Source: Crambe crambe (taxonomy: Eukaryota; Porifera; Demospongiae; Poecilosclerida; Crambeidae). Taken from it: a stretch of DNA of 64,000 nt. Within the stretch, counting starts at the first letter, position 1. Every line of letters starts with the position of its first letter. The notes below the pieces were generated by a model. The model was not told the DNA's origin. It saw only the letters and a program-made list of their open reading frames with translations, and searched no databases. The stretch spans positions 124,001-188,000 of the forward strand of contig OZ004591.1 of the NCBI GenBank assembly GCA_963924555.1, in the 5' to 3' direction. The position numbers and the translations under genes were made by a program. Below, piece by piece: positions 9,740-20,150 of this stretch.

Positions 9740-10440
9740 AACTAAGCTACATCACTTTACGACCAAGACTAATAATATTAGACGAGATAGAAATTTTGTC
9801 TAGTTGTCTTGCAGGTTGAAGCATATTAAATGTCACTCTATTTGTCTTGCATGAGAGAGGAAAGCGGTATGATGAATCTCCACTCTGTCATGGAAATCTT
9901 TGCTCAAGGCAAAGAGGGGCAGTAAGACAGTATTATGTCTCCTCAATGGCTAAGCTTAGTGTACATTCAATGAAGTTAATACCATCTCTAAAATTTACCA
10001 GCTAGGCCTCAGTCTGGCGGCGCCAGACTACCATATGCATATTCTTCATAGTGACCACACCTCCAATAGATTGTACCCTAGTCAAGAGCTATTCGAAAGA
10101 AAGCAGCTATGTTCAATGTAAGAAAGGGAGTTCTTTTCTTCAAGAAGCGAAGCAAGACCTGATTTTTCATAGGTGCTTATTATGCTTGTAGATAGCTAGC
10201 TTAGCTGGCTACGCATGAAGCTGAGTCTAGATTGATTCTACTTAATTGTGACCTTACTACCAGCATAGATACTATATACTGCACAATATCTATGCTACCA
10301 GATACCAGATTTTTTGACCTCTGTAAAAGAAACTCATGAAATTTGCCTATAGCTATAGCTAGCTATGTACCAAGTTACCCAGCTATTCTCTTCAAATAAA
10401 TAATCAAATCAATATCATTTACCTATATATCTATTGGGGG
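9740..10440. other. Non-coding stretch with TIR footprint and receptor-like fragment
   Basis: No gene is supported. 10011-10029 (AGTCTGGCGGCGCCAGACT) is a perfect inverted repeat equal to the ends of the TIR element at 14722-18672. About 9870-9910 weakly resembles the first exon of the receptor at 21676 (GATGAATCTCCACTC against GATGAGTCTCCACTG). Confidence 0.45.
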
Positions 10441-10469
10441 GAAATATTGATGACCATGGGTTTTCCCTA

Positions 10470-11429
10470 TCCCTGACCAAAAGGCTACATGTATATGGTT
10501 AGTGGACATACTGGTGCGTGAGATCATACCTGTGTGTGGTGTTCCAGAAAGTCTACTATCAGACAGGGGAACCAATCTGCTATCCTACCTGATGACCGAT
10601 GTATGCAGTCTTCTTGGAATTACGAAATTGAATACTACAGCATACCATCCTCAGTATGATGGCCTCACCGAGAGGTTTAATCGTACTCTAAAGACGATGA
10701 TACGCAAGCATGTCGATGTCTATGGGAAGCAGTGGGACAAGTATTTACATGGGATGCTGTTTACCTATCGAAATACCCCACATAAGGCAACAGGCGAGAA
10801 GCCGTCTTACCTTCTTTATGGTAGAGATTGTATTGAAGCTGCATTTCTTCCTGCTAATGAGGTAGAAGGGGCTGACCTGACAGGCTACCGACAGGAACTC
10901 ACTGAGATACTGATGCAAGCCTACTCAGTCAATCCAGAAAGCCCAGAACCATTACAAAAAGTACTATGATAAGGTGAACTCCTATGCAGTTCGAGATTGG
11001 AGATCTAGTGCTAATTCGATTCCCTCAGGAAGAGTCTGGAAAGTTTCGGAAGTTATCTCATCCGTGGCATGGACCCTATCAAGTTGTCATGGTGACTCCA
11101 ACCAGCATTGCAGGAAACGTGTCTACACTTCAAAAGATGATATTATTCGTGTACACTTAAATCAAGTTACCAGATGTCCTCTCAATTTCCCTTTTGGCTA
11201 TTTTTGGTATGGAGATCGCCGGAATGGGCCTGGACGACCTCCCAAGGTTGTTGAACAAGAAGTTGGAGAGGAATTGCCAGAAGATAGAAAAAATGACTCT
11301 GGAGATGTCGATGACACTGATCCAGATTCGGATGAACAGGAACAGGAAGATGACAAACCAGAACTGCTGCCACCATCTCGAACCTGTACCCGAGTAATCC
11401 GACCACCCCTCTACTATGGCAGAAAGTAA
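10470..11429 (+). pseudogene. Integrase remnant of a second gypsy-type retrotransposon
   Basis: 10502-10969 encodes the C-terminal half of an integrase core: SDRGTN and ERFN supply a catalytic Asp and Glu, followed by YGKQWDKYL and FTYRNTPHKATG. Frameshifts around 10930-11010 separate it from a C-terminal module (11080-11429) with a proline/acid-rich tail ending PPLYYGRK. The upstream half (Gag, protease, RT, first catalytic Asp) is absent. Its sequence differs clearly from the element at 1057-5609, so it is another family. Confidence 0.8.
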
Positions 11430-11447
11430 GCTCAGCAAGCTCTAACT

Positions 11448-11602
11448 GGAGGAGGGGGTGTGTGATAGTAATTACTTTTATCATTACTAACTTCATTACT
11501 AACTGTTATGTAATCATTATTGTGATCACTTATGACGTAATCTTGCATTCCTTTGAGTAAAGTCTAATATCACTTGAGCCTATGCTGCCCAGCGACGCTA
11601 CA
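11448..11602 (+). repeat. Polypurine tract and candidate 3' LTR of the second retrotransposon
   Basis: GGAGGAGGGGG (11448-11458) follows the integrase stop. A segment opening TGTGTGATAG and possibly ending GACGCTACA follows. The end is a guess because no second LTR lies in the window. 11603-11820 shows nothing recognisable. Confidence 0.45.
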
Positions 11603-11819
11603 TGTAAATAATAACCAGGTAATCAACAAGTGAATTTTATATAGCATGCAGTTATATAGCTACCTTCCTACGTAGGTACCCTTCAAGGAAAAAATAACTT
11701 GACAAACTTCAATAGACTTAACTATTATTAACCTATGCAATTTCAATATTCATATTGATTAACTTATGACTATTGGATAGAGGGTGGGTTAATCCTGATT
11801 CCATGCACTTATCCTGCCA

Positions 11820-12290
11820 AGATTTCAAAGTCAGGTCCACTGGACCTGCCTAAATTTCAGCAGCAAAACTGGACTGAGTCCACTTTTTCCCCTTGCCAAA
11901 AATGGACCTGCCTAGATTTCGGCAGCAAAACTGCACTTTATTCCCTTGCCAAAAATAGACCTGCCTGGATTTCGACTGCGAAACTGGACCAGGTCCACAT
12001 TTTTCCCTTGCCAAAAATGGACCTGCCTGGATTTCGCAGCGAAACTGGACTGGGTCCACTTTTTTTCCCTTGCCAAAAATGGACCTGCCTGGATTTCGGC
12101 AGTGAAACTGGACTGGGTCCACTTTTTTCCCTTGCCAAAAATGGACCTGTCAAGCTCATGGCAGTGAAACTGGACCAGGTCCACTTTGTCCACTTTTGGC
12201 AGAAAAAAGTGGACCCCCTGGTCCATTTTTTTCTGTCAAAATTGGACCGGGGGTCCACTTTTTTCCAGGTCCACTTTTGGCATGACAAGA
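11820..12290. repeat. Minisatellite, about 62-bp unit, about 6 copies
   Basis: Unit starts (AAACTGGAC) occur near 11865, 11927, 11981, 12042, 12105 and 12167, spaced 54-63 bp. Each unit contains GGTCCACTTTTTTCCCTTGCC, AAAATGGACCTGCC and GGATTTCGGCAG-type blocks. The last part (12180-12290) is rearranged into shorter GGTCCACTTTT repeats. Frames on both strands stay open through it, but only because of the repeat structure. Confidence 0.9.
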
Positions 12291-12389
12291 TCCTTATAAT
12301 CATAGAAGCTCTTTAGCACCTTCAATGTTCCCAAACCAACCAAAACCATCCGTTGCTGCTGGCACATACTTGCTATGTCTGGAAATTTT

Positions 12390-12960
12390 TCATACATCAT
12401 TGCTGCTGGAGATTACATGATATCAGCACCAGCAATCACCAGCAATATGTTTGTATCTGGTGATGACACAGGTAGGTTTATTTGAGAGTTCCTTTATCTT
12501 TGTTCCCTTCATTGACCAATCAGTGTACCGATCTTCTGCAAGCATTAGTGATTGTGACTGATAGCTCAAGGATGTTTGTGAACTGCTCGTTCCAGAATGA
12601 GTCCAGTGTAGTTGGAATGGTTGTGATAGTGCCATTGACAGTGTGAATGAGCTGATGGTGAATGCATCTGCAGTGTTGTCCTCCAACAACTTCACCAGTT
12701 GCTATCATAGGTGAGATAGACAGGTCTATATCTATGAGTTAGCAGTGTACAGATAGCTGTAGAGTAATAATGAAGGTAGTTTTTATTGGTAGTTTGCAGC
12801 ATCAGTTTCTTCATTATTGGATTTGCTGATGAAGTTCTGGTTGTGTATTGGTGAATAACTCAGCTGCAGGAAGACCATCAACTACCACCACCTGAGTCCT
12901 CCTCCTACCTACGAGGATATAGAGATCACCCCTCTTGCTGGAGGCACAAAACATTGACAA
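12390..12960 (+). pseudogene. Second scattered fragment of ITIM-receptor-like gene
   Basis: 12390-12700 matches 23420-23770 of the receptor, including its intron donor (GATGACACAGGTAGGTTT). The stalk and TM exons are missing or scrambled: 12700 resembles the ACTATCATAGGTAAG junction. 12915-12953 encodes a tail-like PPTYEDIEITPLAG followed by a stop. Stops and deletions make it non-functional. 12960-13040 is AT-rich with nothing recognisable. Confidence 0.7.
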
Positions 12961-13041
12961 ATTCAAATTTCAAATTCATATACATGTAAACCCATACATG
13001 TAGGCATCAAAAACAAAAATAAAAATAATACTAAAACAGCA

Positions 13042-14721
13042 TTACTGCGTTAGTCCAAGGGTGGACATATGATTAGGTGAGAATAGCTTGATGATGTGAT
13101 TGATGTTAGGGTTCTCCTTCTTCAACTCTCCCATAATTTCCTCCTTAGTCATCCCTGGCCAGTTAGCAGGGAGGTGACATGTAAGAAAGTGTTCGAAATA
13201 AGTTGCTAGGACTGTATCTTCACAAAAGGCACAAGGGGTTGACCCAAACACAGGTCTGGTCATGTTGAACAGAGATTGGATGGCTGTGGTGCCACGTGGA
13301 CCAAAGTCAAGAGCCAGGTCCCAGATTTTGAGCCAGCAGGTAGACTCAGTGATTTCAGCTGCCAGGGAAGTACTAGAGTGAGCCTTCAACTCTTCAAGTA
13401 GAGAGGAGGAATCGTTCTTTTTTGATCTCCCTGGGTGAGCTAGAACCCTCCTTGATTTTCTATATAAAGCCCTCCAGGCCTAAAAGTTTTCAAGGAAGGA
13501 GCGGCCATCCAGCAATTGCATAGAGCCTTCATCCGATGTCTCTGAAAGACAATTGTAGAAGTAGTGAGTTGGAATTCTCCAGCACTCACGAGAGGAAAGC
13601 CAATTTCTTGGCAAGCACTCTAGTAGCAATCTCAGCTTGAAATGACTCTAGCTTAGCAAGAAGAGGCTCAGTGAGGAACCAGTTCTCATAGTTGTAAAGG
13701 AGAACTGGCTCTACACATGCTTCAAAAATGGCTCTTCCTGAGAGGGGGTTCAGCTCCATCAAAGGCACGTGCCTGCAGCAGCATAAGCAAAGAAGCATTT
13801 CCTTGCTTTCCCAATAGTTTCATTGATGGTTTTGTCAGAAGAGAGATCCCATGACCATCAATGGCCCAAGCACTTAGCAGATGTTGATGGGGCCCACGGT
13901 ACACACAGCAACATCAGCTGGTTTTTTAGAAGACACCACCACCACCTCACATTTTTGAGCGTTTAGCACCAGTGAAGGGTATCTCTACTAGTGGAGATGG
14001 TCTGAATATCGTCAACGTGGGCAAAGGCTCCACAGTACAGCTCGCCCACAGAGTGACGCTCTAACTCTCTTAAAAGGGGATCTATTACCAAGAGGAAGAG
14101 TGATGGTGAAAGGACAGAGCCCTGTAGGACTCCACGTTCCAGGGTAATTGTACTGGAGAGCATCCCATTCACTTGAATCTTGCACTTTGGCTTGGTATAC
14201 CAGGAGTTTAGTATTCTCCACGCTTTGCCATTGATACCACAATCAAACACATGTTTAAGCAGTAGTGGGTGAAGGCCTTTTGGAGGTCAATATAGGCTGT
14301 GTCACCTCCCCTGGCCAAACGAGAGAGGATTTCATATGAAGAAAAGATGGCATCAGTGCAGGATGTTTTCTTCACAAAGCCAGTCTGGTTCCGGTGGGGG
14401 AACCCTGGAGCAGACAAGATTGCTTGAAAACGGCCTAGCAGAAGGAGCTCCAGTGTCTTGGATAGTATGGAGGATAAAGTAATTCCGCGATAGCTGTTTG
14501 TGTCCAGTGGATCTCGTCCACTGCCCTTGTAAACTGGATCAACAACACCCAGCTTTAACAGGGGTTTGCTAATTCTTTCATGAATACTGCTGCAAATGGT
14601 TTAGTGGTTCCCGGTCTAAAAATACACTGTAGACGTCTTCATCCCTTCAAATGATGTGGGGGTTTGCTAATTCTTTCATGAATACTGCTGCAAATGGTTT
14701 AGTGGTTCCTGTAGAGCTCAC
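13042..14721 (-). pseudogene. Non-LTR retrotransposon (LINE) reverse transcriptase remnant
   Basis: Minus-strand frames give successive RT blocks: GVVDPVYKGSGRDPLD, SYRGITLSSILSKTLE, RNQTGFVKKTSCTDA, AYIDLQKAF, LQGSVLSPSLFLLVIDPLL and FAHVDDIQT (the FxDD-type catalytic box). A C-terminal part follows, with a Cys/His motif near 13200-13240 (CAFC, HFLTCH). Frames change several times. A 49-bp segment is duplicated at 14563-14611 and 14652-14700, further breaking it. The sequence resumes at 18673 and 21503, because later transposons split it. Clade not assigned. Confidence 0.85.
14563..14700. repeat. Short direct duplication inside the LINE
   Basis: GGTTTGCTAATTCTTTCATG and its continuation to GTGGTTCC occur twice, 89 bp apart, with an unrelated-looking spacer. 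Confidence 0.8.
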
Positions 14722-15337
14722 TAGTCTGGCGTAGCCACACCCCCAAGCGCGAGGTGGTCTGGAAACATTCAATACACCGAGTTGTCAGAAGTAGCAGAAA
14801 ATCTGCTACTCATGAATATTATTACCTAACCACAGTGTGAACCACAGTGTACACCACAGGCATGCACAGCAGTAAGCCAACTAGACGGCTGCTATAGACG
14901 GCTGCTAAGGAGAAACTATCGAGTGCACTGCAGCAAATGAAGCTGCCCTGAAGTTGGGCTATCCATCACTAAGGCCTGAATAGTTGGAAGTGGTGATCCA
15001 ATTTTATCCGGCAGGGATGTTTTTGCTGTGCTCCCAACTGGATTTGGGAAGAGCTTGTGTTTTGCCTTTAGCTTAAGCCTTTAGATACTTCTTTTCTATA
15101 TCTGAACCAACGGTACACTGCAGCTGCATATAACCACGTGTTGTTTTTATTACTTACCGCAATTACGCAGCATGACAAGCTGACCATAATGGAAATTCCA
15201 ATCTGACAACTCGCAGTATTGTACTGTTGATTTCACTTCCCTTCGAATGAGCGTGCGGCCGGCCGGCCGGCCGTGGGCGCCGAGCGGGCCGGGATCCCGT
15301 GAGCGTAACGTGACTTGTACAATAGCCAGCCCTAGCC

Positions 15338-16399
15338 ATGGATCTTTGGGACGTTCACTACCGATCAACAAGTGGTGAAGGCAGTCTTGATGTAGGTGCC
15401 TTTCATATTCGTGAGACTGAGGAGCCCAGTATGGTTCATGCACAAATCTTTTGCTGGAGTGCTGCACTCAAGCCCAACTACCTGGTGCAGGAGTGTGAGT
15501 TTCACTTTGAGTCACATATGAACTGTCGTGTAATAAAAATTTTATTTTATGTTTATAGGACTTGCCTGAAGCATATGTAGCTGAAGACAAGCTGCAAAGT
15601 CAACCATCTCAGGTACGTCGGGACATAACACCTCAAAAACACTATTCACTTAAGATTATCAATCGTCGACTGCCTGGTGTGGGATATGTGATAGAAAGTT
15701 TTGAAACTGGTATTTTCAGTACCAAGGATGAAGTAAAGGACAAAATAATGCAGGTCTTGAACTCTAAGAAGCATATTAAAGATTCAGATGAAATACAATT
15801 TGGGTACATAATGCCTGGGCATGGTTTTAAAGGCAAGCAATATGTTCTTCAGGATGATGATGATATCAGTGGGATGTATGATGCTTACAGCTGTAAAAAA
15901 AACCCCGATCATATTGTGGGCAAAGATTACACATGCATTATCACGAGCTCGAAAGCGCCTTACTGAACTCTCAGATAATGCTGACACTTGTAAGAAGAAG
16001 AAACCTGATGATGATAGTGATAAGGCTCCTCCTCGCTCAAACTACAAAAATCACTTGAATAAAATGGCTGAAGTTGATTGTATTGTCAGTGATCTGGAGA
16101 AAAAGCACAATGATGGAAAGTTTAGCCCTGAACAAATCCGAGCATGGGCTCACATGCTTCAGTTAAAGAAGCACACTTCCTACGATGATCCTCCAAACAA
16201 ACCATTCTTTCGCCATTCTAAGTTGAAAGGGTCTACTGCTGAGTCCCAAGGAATATCGCCTGCTAAAAGGATCACTTTGAGGTCTGAGTGTATTGACCAA
16301 CTTGACAAATGGCACAAGCTGATGGAACGAGGTGCTATTACACCAGATCAGTACAAGGACCTACAGGATACAATCATGAATGATATTAAAAAATTTTGA
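15338..16399 (+). pseudogene. Accessory gene of mariner-like element 1
   Basis: The main frame 15562-15966 contains a small alpha/beta-looking domain (YSLKIINRRLPG through YVLQDDDDISGMYDAY). A shift near 15940-15960 moves it to the frame ending at 16399, with motif DLEKKHNDGKFSPEQIRAWA, then DDPPNKPFF, and a C-terminal helical stretch (WHKLMERGAITPDQYKDL) that resembles SHOCT-type short domains. A possible first exon starts at 15338 (MDLWDVHYRSTSGEG), with an intron ending at TTTATAG before 15559. Its splice phase is unclear. A homologous protein occurs in element 2, again facing the transposase. Function is unknown; it may assist or regulate transposition. The upstream GC-rich block (15255-15300) may be its promoter. 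Confidence 0.65.
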
Positions 16400-16416
16400 G
16401 TTTAATAATTTGATAA

Positions 16417-17349
16417 TCAATTATATCCACAATCACCTATCCAACTTGTACACTGTTCCTTTGTGACATGATCAAATGCCGATTGTATGATACTGATTAA
16501 ATTTTGATTCTCTGTTGCTTGTATGAGGTCATCATGATCTTGAAGGAAATATTTAATTGAACTAAATGTTTCCTCTATAGGATTCAGATCAGGACTATAT
16601 GGTGGCAAAAAAAGGACAAGTATTCCAGCATCTTCAAGTAGCTGAGTGACTTCTGAAACGTGATGAATGGCACAGTTATCCATAATTACTATTGACTTGC
16701 TGCTGGTGCCATCAAATGCATTCATGTTTGGAATCAGAGTGCCTCTGACAAAATCAACAAACTTATCCCCATCAACAGATCCAGTGGTAAGTTCAACTCC
16801 AAGTAGTCCCTCAGAACAAATAGCAGCAATAGCTGAGATTCTTTTACCTCTCATCAGAAAGCGGTGATACACTGGGGGAGTTCCTCTAAAGGAGTAACCA
16901 AATTTCCTCATTGCTTTCCGTTTATCGCTTCCTGTCTCATCAACCCAGACAAAACATTCTCTATTGTAGAGCATAGTATGTGCTACAAACTCAGCTCGAT
17001 ATTCTATGGTCCTCTGCTTAGCTATGTGCTGTACCTTCTTTCTCGTGAAACCATTCCTCTTAAGAATACGGCATACCGTTGCTCCAGAAACTACAACTCC
17101 AGTGGCCTCTTTAATTGAGTAGCATATTTCCCTTAGATATGAGCAAGGGTTATCAAGAATTATACCCATGATTAGTAGCTCATGATGATCATCCAGCTTT
17201 CTATGCTGTGGTCTTGAAGGTTGTGTTCGAGAAACAACATCTCCTGTTGTTTTGAAGCGAGTGAAAATTCGGTGTGCAGTACTTGGGGCAATCTGTAAAC
17301 GTTTTCCTATGTCTTCAAAAGAATAATTCATTCCAATGTATTGCCACAC
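16417..17349 (-). CDS. Tc1/mariner-like DD34E transposase, element 1
   Basis: This 310-residue frame has an N-terminal helix-turn-helix (IGKRLQIAPSTAHRIFTRF), a second HTH-like region (SGATVCRILKRNGFTRKKV) and the RNase H-fold catalytic triad: FVWVDETG, IVIMDNCAIHH and PPYSPDLNPIEETF. There are 34 residues between the second Asp and the Glu. The frame stays open upstream to about 17410 (AYSADIGWRVVW aligns with the element 2 protein) without a visible ATG, so the true start may be lost or in an upstream exon. Catalytic residues are all present, but the split right TIR and missing start argue against mobility of this copy. Confidence 0.88.
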   Translation of the reverse strand: MWQYIGMNYSFEDIGKRLQIAPSTAHRIFTRFKTTGDVVSRTQPSRPQHRKLDDHHELLIMGIILDNPCSYLREICYSIKEATGVVVSGATVCRILKRNGFTRKKVQHIAKQRTIEYRAEFVAHTMLYNRECFVWVDETGSDKRKAMRKFGYSFRGTPPVYHRFLMRGKRISAIAAICSEGLLGVELTTGSVDGDKFVDFVRGTLIPNMNAFDGTSSKSIVIMDNCAIHHVSEVTQLLEDAGILVLFLPPYSPDLNPIEETFSSIKYFLQDHDDLIQATENQNLISIIQSAFDHVTKEQCTSWIGDCGYN

Positions 17350-17491
17350 AACTCTCCATCCAATATCAGCTGAATATGCCGTCTTCCTACCTGGTTCTGC
17401 AGAAAAAGACTTTTTTTTTTTGTTTGTTTTTTTGAAAGTCCCGCCGTACGCCCACGCGATACGCCCACGCTCATTCGAAGGGAAATGAAAT

Positions 17492-18598
17492 CATAGATAT
17501 AAGATGTTTACGGGATTGGAAACGCCCAATGAACTGCACAACCGTGGCGCGTTGACAGATGCGCACGCGCATGCAGCATTAATTATATTAATCGTTGTGA
17601 AAAGAGATCAATATTCACTCCTTTCAAGGCAGTTAAAGTGATATTCTGCCCCTACAGCTCACAGAATAGTACAAGTAAGCTAAGGGGAGGTATTGAAGAA
17701 GTGAAGAGTCAGAGAGTTGAAGTTGGAGAGTCTGAGGAAGGAAGTTATTAATTATTCATAACTTTTTTCCTTGTAATTATAACTATGAGTACCTATCATT
17801 GCTCATTATACATTAATTTTATGTGATTGATTTGAAAGAAAGGCCAGAATGACTTTTGGTATTAAAATTAGACATAAATTCATTATTATTATAGCTAGAT
17901 AATTTTGCCCCAAAGTTATCCGCCATTTTCTGCTCAGTTCTCCCTCATCAGCATTATTGCAATACTTCCAGCTTTTGGCTGTTGGATTTTGACACCATCC
18001 ATCTCAAGAATTCGGCTCAGTCGGCTGTCCTGTGGACCCTATGGATATTAGGGAGGAAATATAGTAAGCTTGCCATCTCCATAGGATGACTATTGTATAG
18101 AAAACGAATGCACCAATTCCATTTACTGTTCTATCCTTTCCCTGAAACTACTAATACAGTTGCAATATTGTTAATCCATTTCTTGGGAGAGGGATTACAG
18201 TTTTAACACCACTTGCAAATGCTAGAGACAATATACGTCAGCTAATATAAAAACTAACATTACTATTCCATGTAGCTAAAGTTTACATGCCTTTTGATCA
18301 GAAAATGAGCAACAGCAATTGATTCCATCAAGCGTGAGAGGGATTACAGTCCCATTAACCACCACAGTAGTATTTGTAGGAATAAACTTGAAAATCTGAG
18401 CTAAAATTTATTTCATACAGTAAATCTATGCCCTAGTGTATTATAGTATCATTGGCATAAGTCTTACCTCACGGTTCTTGTCAGAACAGCAACTTTGACA
18501 AAAGTGCTATGTCATTCAGCTGTCAACGCGCCTCGGTTGTTAGTTGCTAACGAGAGCACGTGATCCGTTTCCAATCCCGTAAACCTCTTATATCTATG
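17492..18598. mobile_element. 1.1-kb non-autonomous TIR element nested in a mariner TIR
   Basis: Its ends are CATAGATATAAGATGTTTAC and the complement GTAAACCTCTTATATCTATG, continuing through GGGATTGGAAACG. ATGAAAT (7 bp; the direct repeat extends to 9 bp into the ends) flanks both sides, at 17485-17491 and 18599-18605. Deleting it rebuilds the right TIR of element 1. No coding frame of note lies inside. An imperfect second inverted block (GGCGCGTTGACAG, 17547, and complement near 18524) deepens the TIR. Confidence 0.78.
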
Positions 18599-18672
18599 AT
18601 GAAATCAACAGTATGTTACCAGACTCTCCCCTCGCGCTTCGCGCTCGGGGTGTGGCTGGCTACGCCAGACTA

Positions 18673-18713
18673 AGAGCTCACCAGAAATGGGACATCCTCC
18701 AGCTTTCCACTCA
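18673..18713 (-). pseudogene. LINE fragment between nested transposons
   Basis: This short minus-strand piece encodes SGKLEDVPFLVSS and reads in frame into the LINE segment ending at 14721 once the TIR element is removed. Its other end abuts the first 165-bp MITE. Confidence 0.65.
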
Positions 18714-18715
18714 TA

Positions 18716-18880
18716 CAGAGGTTTTCAGGTTGGTTGACAAAAAATTTGCCGACAGTGCAGAATTAAATTTGTGCTCGCTAAAATTAAGACCATTGCATTT
18801 GTATGACAGTATAATTTGCTCGCTTGAATTTATCTTGCACATGCGCAAATTCTACCGGTCAACCAACCGGAAAACCTCTG
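18716..18880. mobile_element. Mariner-like MITE, copy 1 (165 bp)
   Basis: TIRs are CAGAGGTTTTCAGGTTGGTT and its complement AACCAACCGGAAAACCTCTG. The flanks are TA (18714-18715 and 18881-18882). A near-identical copy follows immediately. Confidence 0.9.
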
Positions 18881-18882
18881 TA

Positions 18883-19047
18883 CAGAGGTTTTCAGGTTGG
18901 TTGACACAAAATTTGCCAACAATGCAGAATTAAATTCGTGCTCGCTAAATTTAAGACCATTGCATTTGTATGACAGTATATTTTACTCGCATGAATTTAT
19001 TTTGCACATGCGCAAATTCTACCGGTCAACCAACCTGAAAACCTCTG
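18883..19047. mobile_element. Mariner-like MITE, copy 2 (165 bp)
   Basis: It has the same length and sequence type as copy 1, in the same orientation, and is separated from it by a single TA. The right TA (19048-19049) is also the left TA of mariner-like element 2. Confidence 0.9.
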
Positions 19048-19097
19048 TACAGCGTTTTGCACAGACCTTGCCTGCATGCAATGATTATTAGTTGCGC

Positions 19098-20123
19098 ATG
19101 CGTACAAATTTGAACTTCAGATCTAGAATGACTTCTTGTGAGAAACGGCGCTCAAGTGCCTACAGCAAAGATTTACGTTGGAGAATCATTTGGCAGAGGC
19201 ATGCTCTTGGCTTCACCTGTCAGAAAGTAGCAGAAAACCTTTCCATTGACAAATCTACTGTGTCCAGAATCACTCAATTGTTTGCCACTACAGGGGATGT
19301 TAGCAAAAAACCCTACCCCAATGAAAGAGCTTATAGAAAGTTAACTCTACCAGCACAGTTCTTGATCTTTCAACTTGTTATTGACAAGCCAGGAATTAGG
19401 CTGAAAGAAATTCAAGATGAGCTACTGAATACTTTATTGATCGATGTGAGCCAGTCCACAATTTTTCGATTCCTGAGCAAGAGTGGCTACACCTATCAGA
19501 GACTCAAAATAGTGGCAAGACAGAGAGATGAGTTTTGTAGACAGTTATACATATCAGATATGTCTTTATACTATCCTGATATGCTAATATTTGTTGATGA
19601 AACGGGAGCTGACGAGAAAGATTCCATTAGAAAGCATGGTTACAGCATGAGAGGAAAGCCCCTAGTGAGCCACAAATTTCTTATCAGAGGTGAGCGTGTC
19701 TCTGCAATTGCGTGCATCTCCATTGCTGGTCTAGTGGATGTTATGACTGTAAAAGGAACAACAGATGGTGATACCTTTTACCATTTTATTCAGACACACT
19801 TGCTTCCTCACTTAATGCCATTCAATGGCACAAATCCTCACTCGGTTGTTGTTATGGACAACTGTTCTATACACAGTGTTGAACATATTGTGAGCTCAAT
19901 TCAAGATGTAGGAGCCTTGGTACAATTCCTCCCTCCTTACTCTCCTGACCTGCAGCCCATTGAAGAAGCCTTTTCAAAAGTCAAAACAGGAATAAAGATA
20001 CTAGAAGAAAATAGTTCCATCAATACCAGTGATGTGGAGCTGCTACTGTTAGCAAGCTTCACGTCGATAACCCCACAAGACTGCCAAGGATGGATTTTTC
20101 ACAGTGGAATATATAATAATTAA
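19098..20123 (+). CDS. Tc1/mariner-like DD34E transposase, element 2
   Basis: This intact frame of about 340 residues has possible starts at 19098 or 19128; the conserved part begins at AYSKDLRWRIIWQ. HTH (VAENLSIDKSTVSRI) and second DNA-binding region (QSTIFRFLSKSGYTYQRL) are followed by catalytic motifs IFVDETGADE, VVVMDNCSIHS and PPYSPDLQPIEEAF, again with 34 residues between the second Asp and Glu. It is clearly homologous to the element 1 transposase but diverged, so the two are related families, not recent copies. All catalytic residues and the full frame are kept. Confidence 0.9.
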   Translation: MRTNLNFRSRMTSCEKRRSSAYSKDLRWRIIWQRHALGFTCQKVAENLSIDKSTVSRITQLFATTGDVSKKPYPNERAYRKLTLPAQFLIFQLVIDKPGIRLKEIQDELLNTLLIDVSQSTIFRFLSKSGYTYQRLKIVARQRDEFCRQLYISDMSLYYPDMLIFVDETGADEKDSIRKHGYSMRGKPLVSHKFLIRGERVSAIACISIAGLVDVMTVKGTTDGDTFYHFIQTHLLPHLMPFNGTNPHSVVVMDNCSIHSVEHIVSSIQDVGALVQFLPPYSPDLQPIEEAFSKVKTGIKILEENSSINTSDVELLLLASFTSITPQDCQGWIFHSGIYNN

Positions 20124-20150
20124 AAAAATTTTAATAGCTAATATCTATAG

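Larger units (their letters stand above)
15224..18611. mobile_element. Tc1/mariner-like transposon 1 with two convergent genes
   Basis: The left TIR CTGTTGATTTCACTTCCCTT (15224) continues through TCGAATGAGCGTG. Its complement is at 17465-17491, and the final bases resume at 18599-18611 because another element split the right TIR. TA dinucleotides flank both ends (15222-15223, 18612-18613). Without the nested insertion the element is about 2.3 kb. It carries a rightward accessory gene and a leftward DD34E transposase meeting tail to tail about 17 bp apart. A 132-bp MITE at 21210 has closely related TIRs. Confidence 0.8.
14722..18672. mobile_element. TIR transposon with 9-bp target duplication, host of nested elements
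   Basis: The left end TAGTCTGGCGTAGCCACACC (14722) and right end GGCTACGCCAGACTA (ending 18672) are inverted repeats that continue imperfectly for about 45 bp. AGAGCTCAC flanks both ends exactly (14713-14721 and 18673-18681). Removing the element and one AGAGCTCAC restores an open LINE frame across the junction. Its own sequence is mostly the left arm (14770-15220) with no coding frame; the rest is nested DNA. A 9-bp duplication is typical of Mutator-like elements, but no such transposase is present, so it is classed as a non-autonomous TIR element. Confidence 0.8.

Noticed and set aside
11820-12290. CRISPR-like array
   Set aside because: The whole 54-63 bp unit is repeated with no unique spacers, and the genome is eukaryotic.
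11850-12316. Several open frames across the minisatellite
   Set aside because: Openness follows from repeat periodicity; composition is low complexity and there are no splice or start signals.
14722-18672. Reading the TAGTCTGG element as another TA-target mariner element
   Set aside because: The exact 9-bp repeat outside the ends and the restored LINE frame fit a 9-bp target duplication better, although TA also occurs at the ends.
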